Source of the DNA: Ceratodon purpureus
Taxonomy: Eukaryota; Streptophyta; Bryopsida; Pseudoditrichales; Ditrichaceae
NCBI GenBank assembly: GCA_014871385.1
Contig: CM026426.1
Span: 21,008,573-21,072,572 of the forward strand
DNA length: 64,000 bases
Direction of reading: 5' to 3'
Shown: positions 46,203 to 56,663 of the stretch, one piece after another
How positions within the stretch are numbered: the first letter of the stretch is position 1
Layout: every line of letters begins with the position of its first letter
Notes under the pieces: model-generated
Database searches by the model: none
What the model saw: only the letters and a program-made list of their open reading frames with translations
Told to the model about the DNA's origin: nothing
Translations under genes and position numbers: made by a program

Positions 46203-46679
46203 TTGGACTTTATTAGACCTATTCGGCTAGCAACAAGAAAAGGGTATAAATACATTTTGGTCGCCACGGATTACACCACCAAGTGGGTCGAAGCCAAATC
46301 CCTCAGAAACAACACCACGATGGTCACAGCTACGTTCCTCTATGACAGTATCATCACATGCTATGGGGACCCATTGGAGATCGTGTCTAACCAACAATTA
46401 GCACGTCATCAAACACCGCACTAGCGCCGTATACTACCTTCAAGGAAAAAGACAGGCGAAATCCACAAATAAAACCATCATCAATATGCTTAGGAGGTTT
46501 GTCCACGCCAACCAAGCCGACTGGGATGACTGCCTCCCAGCCGCACTATGGATGTACCGTGTTGCCACAAAAAATGCCACACACCTCAGCCCATTCAAAA
46601 TGGTATATGGAGCACAACCCTTGCTGCCCATAGAATATATTGCCCGGAAGTTCCAGTCCACAAATCCACGAGACTACTC
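46203..46679 (+). pseudogene. Ty3/gypsy integrase core, left half
   Basis: MDFIRPI, YILVATDYTTKWVEA and the later NATHLSPFKMVYG block are typical of Ty3/gypsy integrases. The second catalytic Asp (expected SD) reads SN, and the third catalytic Glu region reads QAKSTNK where QAESTNK is usual. The frame shifts near 46,420. It ends at the target site of element 2 and resumes at 62,029. Confidence 0.75.
46669..46679. repeat. Left target site duplication of element 2
   Basis: CGAGACTACTC directly before the terminal inverted repeat, repeated at 62,029-62,039. Eleven bp is within the 8-11 bp range of Mutator-like elements. Confidence 0.9.
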
Positions 46680-47434
46680 GTGGAAAGTTCGTATGTGAGC
46701 GGAGAGCGTAGAGCGCAGAGCGGAGAGCACAGAATGGAGAGCACAGATTTGATAATTAGCAAAATTTTCAAAAGCAAAGTAGACCCTATAACCGTGGAAA
46801 ATTACTAAATTAAGGCTTGATTTTGACACTTTTTTTTGGAAAAGAGTATATTACCGTGGAAATCAGGGTTATCTCTGGTAAGAATTTATTACGTTTGTTC
46901 TCTTAGATACAAATTAGGGCTGATGTCATGATGACGTCATGCATATATTTAGTAAGATTTGTCATGGGTTTAGGCAAGATACAATGATCAGGCGTTAAGT
47001 TTTAGATCAAACAATTAATTCTTTCATAGGTTTATGTAAATGCACAAGGAAAGAAACAAATTTCACAGAACATAAAGGAGGCAAGGTTTGAAAACTTCCT
47101 GGAATATTTCAAAATTCGTGTATAATATCTGCACTGCTGGAACCAAGATATACCTTGTTAGAGTCCTTGTCTTCATCGAAGATTACTCTCTCTTCCTAGG
47201 CAGTGAAGCATCTTCATTTGAGTGATACAAGTAGGAGATTTTCATCATGAAACAGCACTTGGTGAGCTGGGTTCCAGAGAAGGAGGTCACTCTTGGTTTC
47301 TTGAGCTTGTTTCTAGGTGGCGTATTAGGATAGTGACACAGTCTGTATGCGAAGGTAGCGTAGGAGTTCGGGGGGATCAATCTGCAAGCTTGCGTGGAAC
47401 GTTTTAAGACTACAACAATTTAGTGTGTTGCGCG
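46680..47434. other. Left terminal and subterminal region of element 2
   Basis: Inverted terminal repeat with GCGGAGAGC copies (46,696-46,745), then AT-rich sequence without a gene up to the ATG of gene D. Confidence 0.7.
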
Positions 47435-47806
47435 ATGCCGAAGGTGTGTAATGCGAGATCGAGGAGGACGAGAGCCGCTGTAGGTTTGCCCTCAAAGGCA
47501 CCGGCGAGTTATCAGGAGCTACGGCCCTGGCTGCTGGAGGTGGAGCGCGCCAGGGAACGAGGCATGGACCTGCCACCGTTTAGGCACATCGGAAGCCTCC
47601 ATGTTGGTGAAGGTGAATGGCGTTGGAAAATGCTTTGTACCAATGAGCTTCTCCGTATTATGGAGTTGTCCCTAATCTCGTATCCCTTGCTATCGAACGT
47701 CGATGAGAATCCAATTGTTCAGCTGCCCGAAGTGATCATATCGGATGGCGAAACTTGCTGGTTTGATATCGACAAGAGTTGGACTGTATATCCTCCGAAG
47801 GATTAG
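47435..47806 (+). CDS. Gene D of element 2: small protein, unknown
   Basis: An intact frame of 123 residues, MPKVCNARSRRTR to WTVYPPKD. The start is basic, followed by an amphipathic stretch and a hydrophobic-acidic second half. No domain is recognised. It is the first gene inside the left end and points inward, convergent with gene B. Element 1's matching part is outside the window. Confidence 0.5.
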   Translation: MPKVCNARSRRTRAAVGLPSKAPASYQELRPWLLEVERARERGMDLPPFRHIGSLHVGEGEWRWKMLCTNELLRIMELSLISYPLLSNVDENPIVQLPEVIISDGETCWFDIDKSWTVYPPKD

Positions 47807-48320
47807 TACCGTGAAGTCTAGTGGGGTGTCCGAATACATTCCTTTAGATTTGGTCCCTTATTGGATCTAGATACGAGTATTCCAGCATGATGGTTTTAGA
47901 TAATATAGAGGATTCTAGGAATAAGACAACTCGAGACCAACTACAAGAAATGGTCTTAAAAGTTCGTGGAATATTTCAGAGTTCGTGTACAAAAATGGAG
48001 TAGCAGAAACCAAGATGTACACCAAGTCAAGAATAGGTAACATGGCTATGGAAATGTGGGATTTTGAATGATCGAAATATAAATTACATCGCAATTTAAA
48101 TTTTGAGCATTTCTTTTGTAACATTTCATTCTTCATATTATATTTTGAGCATTACAGTTGTGACATTTCATCCTTTACATACAAGGAGACAAATTGGAAA
48201 TGAGAATCATAACAAGATTAGGTTTAGGGTAGTAGAGTAGACGAAGGATTACGCAATGAACTCCAATTAAATCAAATCAAATCAAATGAAAACAATGAAA
48301 GACCGAAGCCTCCTTCTAAC
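47807..48320. other. Convergent intergenic region, no gene seen
   Basis: Shared 3' flank of genes D and B, AT-rich. Confidence 0.5.
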
Positions 48321-51300
48321 TCAGAACATGCTACAGTCGCTACTTCCACTCTTAGAACTAGATGACTCTGAATCTCCTTCTACAGCCTCTTCATCCACGA
48401 ATAGAAGGGCCCTGGGATCAAAAGTAGTTGGCCGACTAGGAACATATGTGAGGGCTCCAGATTGAAACGCCTGTGCTAAGTCCTCTGCGTAGTCCGGAAG
48501 TATGAAAGGCTGAATCGAGCAGGAATGAAGACGCCACGATGGAGTGGACACTGATGTTGGCCCACGTGGCGGTGTTGCCGAAACTACTCTGCAATAGAAA
48601 ACCGATTGTGGTTAGATTTAGTACGTAGAGGTGCAAAAAGAAGCAGTGCTAGGATATTTTGAACAAAGAGTAGAAGACTTACACCACTTCTCAGGCCTTG
48701 CTCTCTTTGAAGGCGTTTCGTTTGCTGCTGCTGGCCTAGGATGTTTCAGGGGGCCCATGTCGAATGGTCTAGCCATGTATTGTTTGAGAAGGGCGTTGAA
48801 GATGGCTTCGTCATCTTCAAAAGCTACAATGTGTCGACCAATACCCTGGCAAGCCTTGATGGAGGCCCCTGGAAACTCGGTGAGTAACAAAGAATTTAGA
48901 AACGGTTGAAGAAACGAGAGGAAAAATGAAACAGACATATGTATGGATAGTTACCTGTTCCGGCATTCCAGTCAAGGACTACGTCTCCGGGCTTCGAAAG
49001 CTCTCCAATTATGCTCTGCATCATCTCAGGGGCTTTCTCCCTTGGCCCTCTCCACATAATGTCCCCATTCATCTGTTGCGACTCCGCATCGGTCCAGTTA
49101 AAAATGGCATGACTCTCGGTAATGTTGAGGACCCCATGTATCAACTGTGATTTCTTCGTCTCGAAAGAGAAATTACTGCCACGACGAACGTAGACGCGAA
49201 TCCAGAACCGCATAGTCTGCACTCAAGCAAAACTAGTGAGTACAAATAAGGAGAACGGTTATCACTAAGTAAAGAGAAGGAAATGTTTAGATGTAATTAC
49301 CAAGTTCTCGGGGTTCGTAGGAGAAGTTAGGCCGAGAACATTGACGCCCCACCAGTCCTTGTAAAGCATGAAGTCATGTCCCTCAGCTTCTTCCTCGATA
49401 TCCTTAGCCAATTTCTGATCACTATTGTAGATGAGGCAGAGGGCACCATCTGTCTTCAGGTATTGATCTGCAAAATGGAAGATATCGTACACATAATCCT
49501 TGTAGCGAGAGTTCCAAGGCGGAATACTTGTGAGGGGGTGAGAAACGGAAGGGACGGGAAGATCCTCAGGGATGTTGGCAATCATCAAGTCGACTCCCTG
49601 ATGGTTCTCTTGTTTGCACTGGTCCGGAACTCTGTTTTCGCGGCCTGCTCCGAACTTGAAGAAACAAGGAAGCAGAGTTAGAAACTAAAAAATGAATAGA
49701 AGTAGATGTATGAGAGAAATGTCTGAAGAACAAAAAATACCTTCCGAATGAAGTCTTGAGTCTTGATCCAATCTGGGTCGCCGCCACCTTTTCTCTCTTG
49801 TCTCTTATTTCGCCGCAACATTGAATCCACAGATAAGTTGAAGACGGAAACATATGTGGAATTCGAAGCTCCAGCGGAAGAAGTAATATGGGGAAAGAGT
49901 TTGGCCTTCCTCTGCTCAATGAGACTTCTGGAGATCTCAGAAGCACTTATGGATGATGGAGCATTCGCAGTGGTCGAAGTTGGCACTAAGACGTCTGCGG
50001 TTAGAGAAGCGTTGGGTGTCTCCTTTCCTGGTGCGGAAGACTCCGCATCAGTATCCTGTGAGCCCAAGGACTTCGATCCCAGCTTTCGCAGTCGCCGTGC
50101 CCGCCCTTTCTTCGGTGGAGGTGCAGATGACTGATCCTGAAGGCCTTCGGCCTCATCAAAACCGTCTCCAAAATCATCGACTGCTATTGATCCCACGTCA
50201 AGCTCAGCTTTGAGCTCCGTTTCAGACTCAATAATGAAACCTCGAATGCAATCGAGGTACCAACAACTTGCGGCTAGGTGGGGCGAGCTGTACCTCTTCA
50301 GCTGTAGAGGAGTATAGATACACTAATCAGAGCCTCTCTGAATCCACGACGCGAAGTATGAAGAGAACTTCTCAGGGTCAATTGCACCTTTTGGAAGCAG
50401 CTCTCTCTTGAAGTACCTAATGAAATTCAACTGCCATGTATCAAAAACATATTATTGACAATGAATAAAAGCGAAAAGGAAAAAAGATACGAAGTCGTAG
50501 TTCATAAATGTCCTACCGGTATGTCACACGCTTGACAACATCTGCTGCTCTCGGAAAGGTGGAAAAATCAGACTTCTTATCAAAAGGCTTTTCTGCGCGG
50601 GTATTAATAAATGCGAGGAAAGCCTTTTCCCAAAGGAGAATACGCCAACTCTCCACATATGCGTCTGGCCGCAACAGTCCCGGGAAGGACTTCCACTTGA
50701 TGACAAGGTTCTCGGTCTTACAGATGTCATCAAACTCCCGGGTAACAGCATCCTCCAACTACCACAGAAAGGTAATGTCGTTGAGGTAAACATGGACATT
50801 AAACAAAGAAGAAGAGGTTTCAGTGATTGTTACGAAGTTTGAAGAGCTCTACCGCAGCCCAGAATGTGGCCTTGTTCAACCAGGGGTCCAACTCGGCCTC
50901 CTTAAATTCTTGGGGCAGAAATCTGTAAGATTGTCGTGCACTTGGTGAAGAGTTCCACCACTTCAGCCAACGGGCTTTAAATCTGGCATCAACATTTGCG
51001 GGAACAATCCTCTGAAGCTTATCCACTGTCATCTCGGGCTTGGAAAAATCACTATAATGCCGATTGATCTGGGAAGAGAACAATACATGATAGGGAAGAT
51101 TAGATTTGGAAATAGTTATTGGAAAGTAAAGTAGAAATGTCAAGAAACTCACCTCCGCAAGGAAGTCATCACCGTTTTTGGGATTGGCAATGGTCAGGTA
51201 CTTGGTGAAGTCCTTCTTCTTAATGTAGTTGATCATGTCGGACGAAGCAGCAGACATAGCATCCCAAACACCTGCCGCACTTTGCTCTGTAATGGGTGTT

Positions 51301-52320
51301 TTCTCCTTGTAGGTCCTGGCAGCTTCGTCTCAAGCAGCCACGATTTCTCTCTGGAAAAAAAGTAATATCAACTTCTGAGTATACAGAGCACGGCAATTGA
51401 TGACATTTAGAATCGTGAGGGGGGGGGGGGGGGAAGAAGTGCTTACACGATAAAGAAATGCGATGAAGATTTTGGTTGGCAAAGTAAACCATCCAGGAAT
51501 CGATGGTTTGTGATTCAAACATAATTGATACTCCGCTGGTGAGAGCAGATCCTTGAATTCCTCCAATTTCATCACACCAAAAGAGCGAATACGAAAGAGT
51601 TTTGCAGGAAGATTACTCTTCACATGATCATTTTCTGCAGACCTGCTCGAAGATATGGTAGTTAGTAAAAGCCCTGAAGTGGAAGTACAAGCAGCTTTCA
51701 AGAAGTGGGGACAAGAAGTAGGGAAAAAATTCTTACCAGTTGATGTCGTGCATGGCATGAAGAAGGTTTCCCACATGACCGCGGGGGTCAAGAACAATGC
51801 AATGCACGGAGATGTGCCAAGCTGGATCTTCACTGTGATGGTTGTTGATATGTCTGAACCATGCGGCAAGGCGATAATTACCTTCCCAGACATAGAACAT
51901 TTTCCCGGAGAACTCCTTCAAGTCCGGGTCGGCCAAGAGCTCATCTTCGAAAGCATCATTGACTTTTTGCCAACAAGGGCTCCAGTCAGCCTTGATCTCC
52001 GTAGTGACTTCGGCTGTCTTCTCTTCGTGGTTGTACATGGAAATGTACATGACCCGGTCCCCATCTCTAAATCCATTGACAAACTCGCGCTCCAAATGTT
52101 GAACTCCCATTTCGCCTACAGGTCGCACTCTTGCCATTGACTGCATCCTGCAGAGGGGTACAAGGATACGGGACTTCGTCTTTGGGAGTATTCGGAGATC
52201 GTTGATGACGGTTGTAGAGTCCAATTTGAAATGTTTCCTGTGTTCCAATTCACTGTCCACTGCATTCGTCAAATCAGTAGGACAAGATGGCGCTGGCAAT
52301 TGATCCTGTGTTTGAGTTAC
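48321..52320 (-). pseudogene. Gene B of element 2: ParB-like plus methyltransferase-like protein, two stops
   Basis: Exons on the minus strand: 52320-51737, 51642-51447, 51350-51153, 51068-50834, 50758-50517, 50416-49741, 49654-49301, 49216-48955, 48868-48683 and 48586-48321. Exon 1 has FYVWEGNYRLAAWFRHI, like a ParB DGxHR block. Exon 7 has VDLMIANIPED, in the place of (N/D)PP(Y/F). Exons 8-9 read RGPREKAPEMM, VVLDWNAGTG and GIGRHIVAFEDDEAI, matching motif I and the following acidic site of beta-class DNA amino-methyltransferases. In-frame TGA 51,330-51,332 and TAG 50,323-50,325 break it, and the splice phase between exons 4 and 5 does not fit. A fused ParB-methylase is known from phages and bacterial elements. 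The start codon is not found. Confidence 0.7.
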
Positions 52321-52475
52321 CTGTCAAAGGTCATACGTATTTAGAGTTGATTCGAAGACAATGAACGTAAGCAAATCAAAAACAATAAAGTAGAATAAAA
52401 GAATTACTTCTCAGACTGGTACATCTCTTTTGAGAACACAATCAGCTGCTGCAGAAATAAGTAGAGCTTAGGCCA

Positions 52476-55400
52476 CTATGTGCGTCGTGCACGACTATAA
52501 TACTCCCTAGCCTGTCTACAGTTCCAGTGACGGCGCCTCTTCCAAAATCGCCTGGTTTGTTGGACAAGGCATGGAAATACCGCCGGGAGGGCGAAGACAA
52601 CATGGGCTGGCCTCCTCACTCTAATAGGCGAGGATGGAGAAGGTGGAGACATAGGCGGGGTCCCAAGTCTTGGAGAGGTAGGCATGTAGCCCGGGGATGT
52701 AGGCTCATAGACATGAGACGTAGGCATGTACTGAGGAGAGTGGACCTCGAGAGGTCCACTACCTACACCTACAGGGTTTCCTAAATCACACCTACAGAAA
52801 TAGGGCTGATCAAATGAATCCGAGAGGTCGGAAACATTGATCACTGAGGTCGAGGAATTGATGGACAAGGGTGCATCCGAGAATACCTAGAGAAAAGGAA
52901 CAAAAACATTGTCAGATTCCCAACTAAGCTTTCAGAAGAGAATTACAATTGATTATGGAAGTTCAATAAAATAGGCTATGTTCAAATCAGAAAACAAATT
53001 CAAACAACTTACCTCAGTTTCTGCTGGAGTTGGGCCATCAAAGTCACTTGCGGTGAATTGCTCTGTGAGCTCCTACAACACAAAGTGTATGCATCTCATG
53101 AGATTTCAATACAAAGCATAAAATAAACAGAATAAAACAAAGAATTGCAGATTAAACAAATCATTTTCCCAATATTAAGATTAATTTTTATTTTAAAAAA
53201 CATCACACTCCCCCCCCCACATTCTCGGGCCCTCCTGGTGGGGGGGTTTCGGATCCGAATCCGCCCATGCCAGGGGCTCCTCCCCCGGGGCCAAATCCCT
53301 CCCATCAACCTCCACTGCTGCAGTAAGGGCCGCAAGGGCCGCGGCCATGGCTGTAACAAGCAGGCGCTGCATACCAAAACTCTCCCCCCCCACATCCTCG
53401 AGCCCTCCTGGTGGGGGGGTTTTGGATCCGAATCCGCCCATGCCAGGGGCTCCTCCCCCGGGGCCAAATCCCTCCCATCAACCTCCACTGCTGCAGTAAG
53501 GGCCGCAAGGGCCGCGGCCATGGCTGTAACTAGCAGGCGCTACATACCAAAACTCTCCCCCCCTACATCCTCGAGCCCTCCTAGTGGGGGGGTTTCGGAT
53601 CCGAATCCGCCCATGCCAGGGGCTCCTCCCCCGGGGCCAAATCCCTCCCATCAACCTCCACTGCTGTAGTTAGGGCCGCAAGGGCCGCGGCCTTGGCTGT
53701 AACATGAAGGCGCTGCATACCAAAACTCTCCCCCCCCACATCCTCGAGCCCTCCTGGTGGGGGGATTTCGGATCCGAATGCGCCCATGCGAGGGGCTCCT
53801 CCCCTAGGGCCAAATCCCTTCCATCAACCTACACTGCTGCAGTGGAGGCCGCAAGGGCCGCGGCCATGGCTGTAACAAGCAGGCGCTGCATACCAAAACT
53901 CTCCCCCCCCAAATCCTCCCCCACCTCGTGGGGGGGTTTCGGATCCAAATGCGCCCATGCGAGGGGCTCCTCCCCCGGGGCCGCATCCCTTCCATCAACC
54001 TCAGCTGCTACAATAGGGGCCGCAAGGGCCGCGGCCATGGCTGTAACATGAAGGCGGTGCATACCTAAACTCTCCTTGCCCAAATCCTCCCCCACCTCGT
54101 GGGGGGATTTTGGATCCGAATGCGCCCATGCGAGGGGCTCCTCCCCCGGGGCCAAATCCCTTCCATCAACCTCCACTGCTGCAGTAGGGGCCGCAAGGGC
54201 CGCGGCCTTGGCTGTAACATGAAGGCGGTGCATACCAAAACTCTCCTTGCCCAAATCCTCCCCCACCTCGTGGGGGGGTTTCGGATCCAAATGCGCCCAT
54301 GCGAGGGGCTCCTCCCCCGGGGCCAAATCCCTTCCATCAACCTCCACTGCTGCAGTAGGGGCCGCAAGGGCCGCGGCCTTGGCTGTAACATGAAGGCGCT
54401 GCATACCAAAACTCTCCCCCCCCCCCCACATCCTCCCCCTCCTCGTGGGGGGGTTTCGGATTCCAATGCGCCCATGCGAGGGGCTCCTCCCCCGGGGCCA
54501 AATCTCTTCCATCAACCTCAACTGCTGCAGTAGGGGCCGCAAGGGCCGCGGCCATGGCTGTAACATGAAGGCGGTGCATACCTAAACTCTCCCCGCCCAA
54601 ATCCTCTCCCACCTCGTGGGAGGGTTTTGGATCCGAATGCGCCCATGCGAGGGGCTCCTCCCCTGGGGCCAAATCCCTCCCATCAACCTCCACTGCTGCA
54701 CAGGAGGCCGGAAGGGCCGCGGCCATGGCTGTAACAAGCAGGCGCTGCATACCAAAACTCTCCCCCCCCACTCCCTCCCCCACCTCCGATACAATATTCT
54801 CCTCGGCCTTTACTTGATAACCTTCTGCGGATTCACTCCTTTCTACCTGTACACCGACGCCCACAACCCCAACAGATCTATCTACCCACAATTTGATTAA
54901 CTCCAACACCATAACAAGTGTGCTCACCTGATCAGTAGGAGGGCCGCGGTCCGAGCCACCACCCTCACTCGCCATCTCCTCCTCTTCACGCTCCTCTCCT
55001 CGCCCCTCCATCTCCTTCTCGATCTCCCCTTGGGCCGCGGGTGTATGCTGCACTGGGGCTTGCGAAGAGCCTTTTCCTCTTCCACCTCGACCCTTACCCC
55101 TCCCTCGACCCCTCACTTCAGCCCTTCGACCTCTCCCTCGGGCCGACCCCTCATCCATGTCCTCTTCTCCTGGGCCTACCGCAATGTCGAGCGAATCACT
55201 ATCCTCCCTACTAGTTTCAGTAGGACTTCCAGGGTGCGCTCGCCCCGCTCGTGTAGCAGCAAGTGCTTCCCCACCTTCGCTCGCCTCCATAATTTGGCGT
55301 CTCGCTCTCCTAGCGACTTTTCTCAACGTCTCATGATCTGACTCCTCGCCCGTATCCACTTCTGGCGTCTTCTCCTCTATAACCTCTTTCTCAATCCTAA

Positions 55401-56054
55401 TCCAGTCGACAATCTGCGCAAATGTTCAAGACGAACACGAGAATTACTACTCGACTCTTATTTTGATCGACCATTCAGTTTAATGCGGCATCACTATTCT
55501 AAACAGTTAGAAAATGAACCCGCAGCAAAGACAATACTTCCAACCTAATAAAACTCTAAAAAAATACAGAATGTACATTTAGCATTTTTTAATTTATGGA
55601 TTATGAAACTTACCACATCCGTGTTAGAATGGTCGCCCGACTGAGAATCCGTCCCTCTAGTTGAACACTCCTTGAATCCGAAAGAAGGTTGTGGTGTCTC
55701 CAAAGTCGGACTGCAATTGAACCCTAGCTCTTCCGTCATCTCCAGGTGTTTCTCTCCGCTACTTATTTCCTCATGCTCCTCATGCTCAACTGCGGTATCC
55801 TCTAAATCCTCATCTTTCACCTCTACTATGGGCTCTAGAATGAGTTTACGGATGCTACAAAATTTAATTGCCACAGGCAGCCCAGCTCCTCGAACCTTCA
55901 GAGGTGCACTCAAAAGGTTGCCTTTCGACTTTGACTTCCTACGTAATTCTCTCCTCTTCCTCGATCTCCTGTTCGTAAAATCTGTACCATCTGCTTTCCT
56001 TCTAGGTTTAGGAGTGACATAAGTGGAGGGAGCTGACCCTCCACTCTCCTTCAT
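52476..56054 (-). CDS. Gene A of element 2: protein with CTD-like heptads and RG-rich region
   Basis: Exons: 56054-55614 (ATG, MKESGG; donor GTG|GTAAGT), 55413 to about 54814 (acceptor TTTGCGCAG; donor CAA|GTAAAG likely), 53072-53013 (60 nt) and 52886-52476 (stop TAG). Exon 1 has basic RRSRKRRELRR and a conserved [15 protein letters not shown]. Exon 2 has an RG-rich part (RGRGRGKGRGGRGKG), typical of RNA-binding tails, and a Glu-rich part. Exon 4 has [11 protein letters not shown], three heptads and a basic end [14 protein letters not shown]. Unlike element 1, exon 4 is intact. If splicing after exon 2 fails, 57-residue repeats of the adjoining array would be added. No enzyme domain is recognised. 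Confidence 0.6.
52668..52730 (-). other. Three CTD-like heptads in gene A of element 2
   Basis: YMPTSHV, YEPTSPG and YMPTSPR follow each other directly. One Pro at position 6 is His. Element 1 has four units. Confidence 0.75.
53204..54785 (-). repeat. Tandem array of 9-10 units, 171-175 bp
   Basis: The marker ATACCAAAAC (or ATACCTAAAC) recurs at 53,371, 53,544, 53,717, 53,890, 54,061, 54,232, 54,403, 54,578 and 54,749. Units of 171 bp keep frame on the minus strand and would encode 57-residue repeats with AAVEVDGRDLAPGEEPLAWA. Units of 173 and 175 bp differ in the length of a C run and break frame. The array lies between exons 2 and 3 of gene A. Confidence 0.9.
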
Positions 56055-56663
56055 GTGTCTAACTAACGAGATATCTCTCCTCACAATATAGCTCTCCTTC
56101 TAACTTCTCTTCCTCTTATATATCTTAAACCTTCAACTCCTCTGACTCAACCCTAAATACTTACCTTAATCTAAACCTACTTATATTAATGAAAACTATA
56201 AATAATTGCATTTTGAATTAAAGCTGATGAGATCAATCTATATTGGAAGAGAATAAACCAAGCTCAAAAAATATAAGAAGATTTGAATTAAGCACTGGAA
56301 TACTTGTATTAAATATGGAGACAACTGACGGCTCAGTCTAATCTCACCAACCTCCACATCGAATAGAATCGGTTCCACGATTCAAATATTAAATGCGTAC
56401 TTCTAAAAATCCCTACCCTGTTAACTCGGGCCTGCCGCCTGCAGAAAGCAACATTCTAATTAGTTAGCGCCGTCTCTCTTTAATCATACATTCGTTACGT
56501 AACAGAATGAATCATTACCTAGTCGTCCACATGGACATTCCTACTTCAATAAAATGATCAACAGCGATGCATCATTCCTCCCACTTTGCTCTCGCCATAC
56601 CGCTTCGATAGTACACCCACTCTTCTCTCTTCTTCCCCTATAATCACTGAGTTGCCTGCGAAC
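56055..56663. promoter_or_regulatory. Divergent region between gene A and T of element 2
   Basis: AT-rich, between two opposite start codons. The GTTAGCGCCGTCTCTC stretch (about 56,462) is shared with element 1 (about 5,802). Overall similarity to element 1 is moderate until just before the ATG, where it becomes near-identity. Confidence 0.4.
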
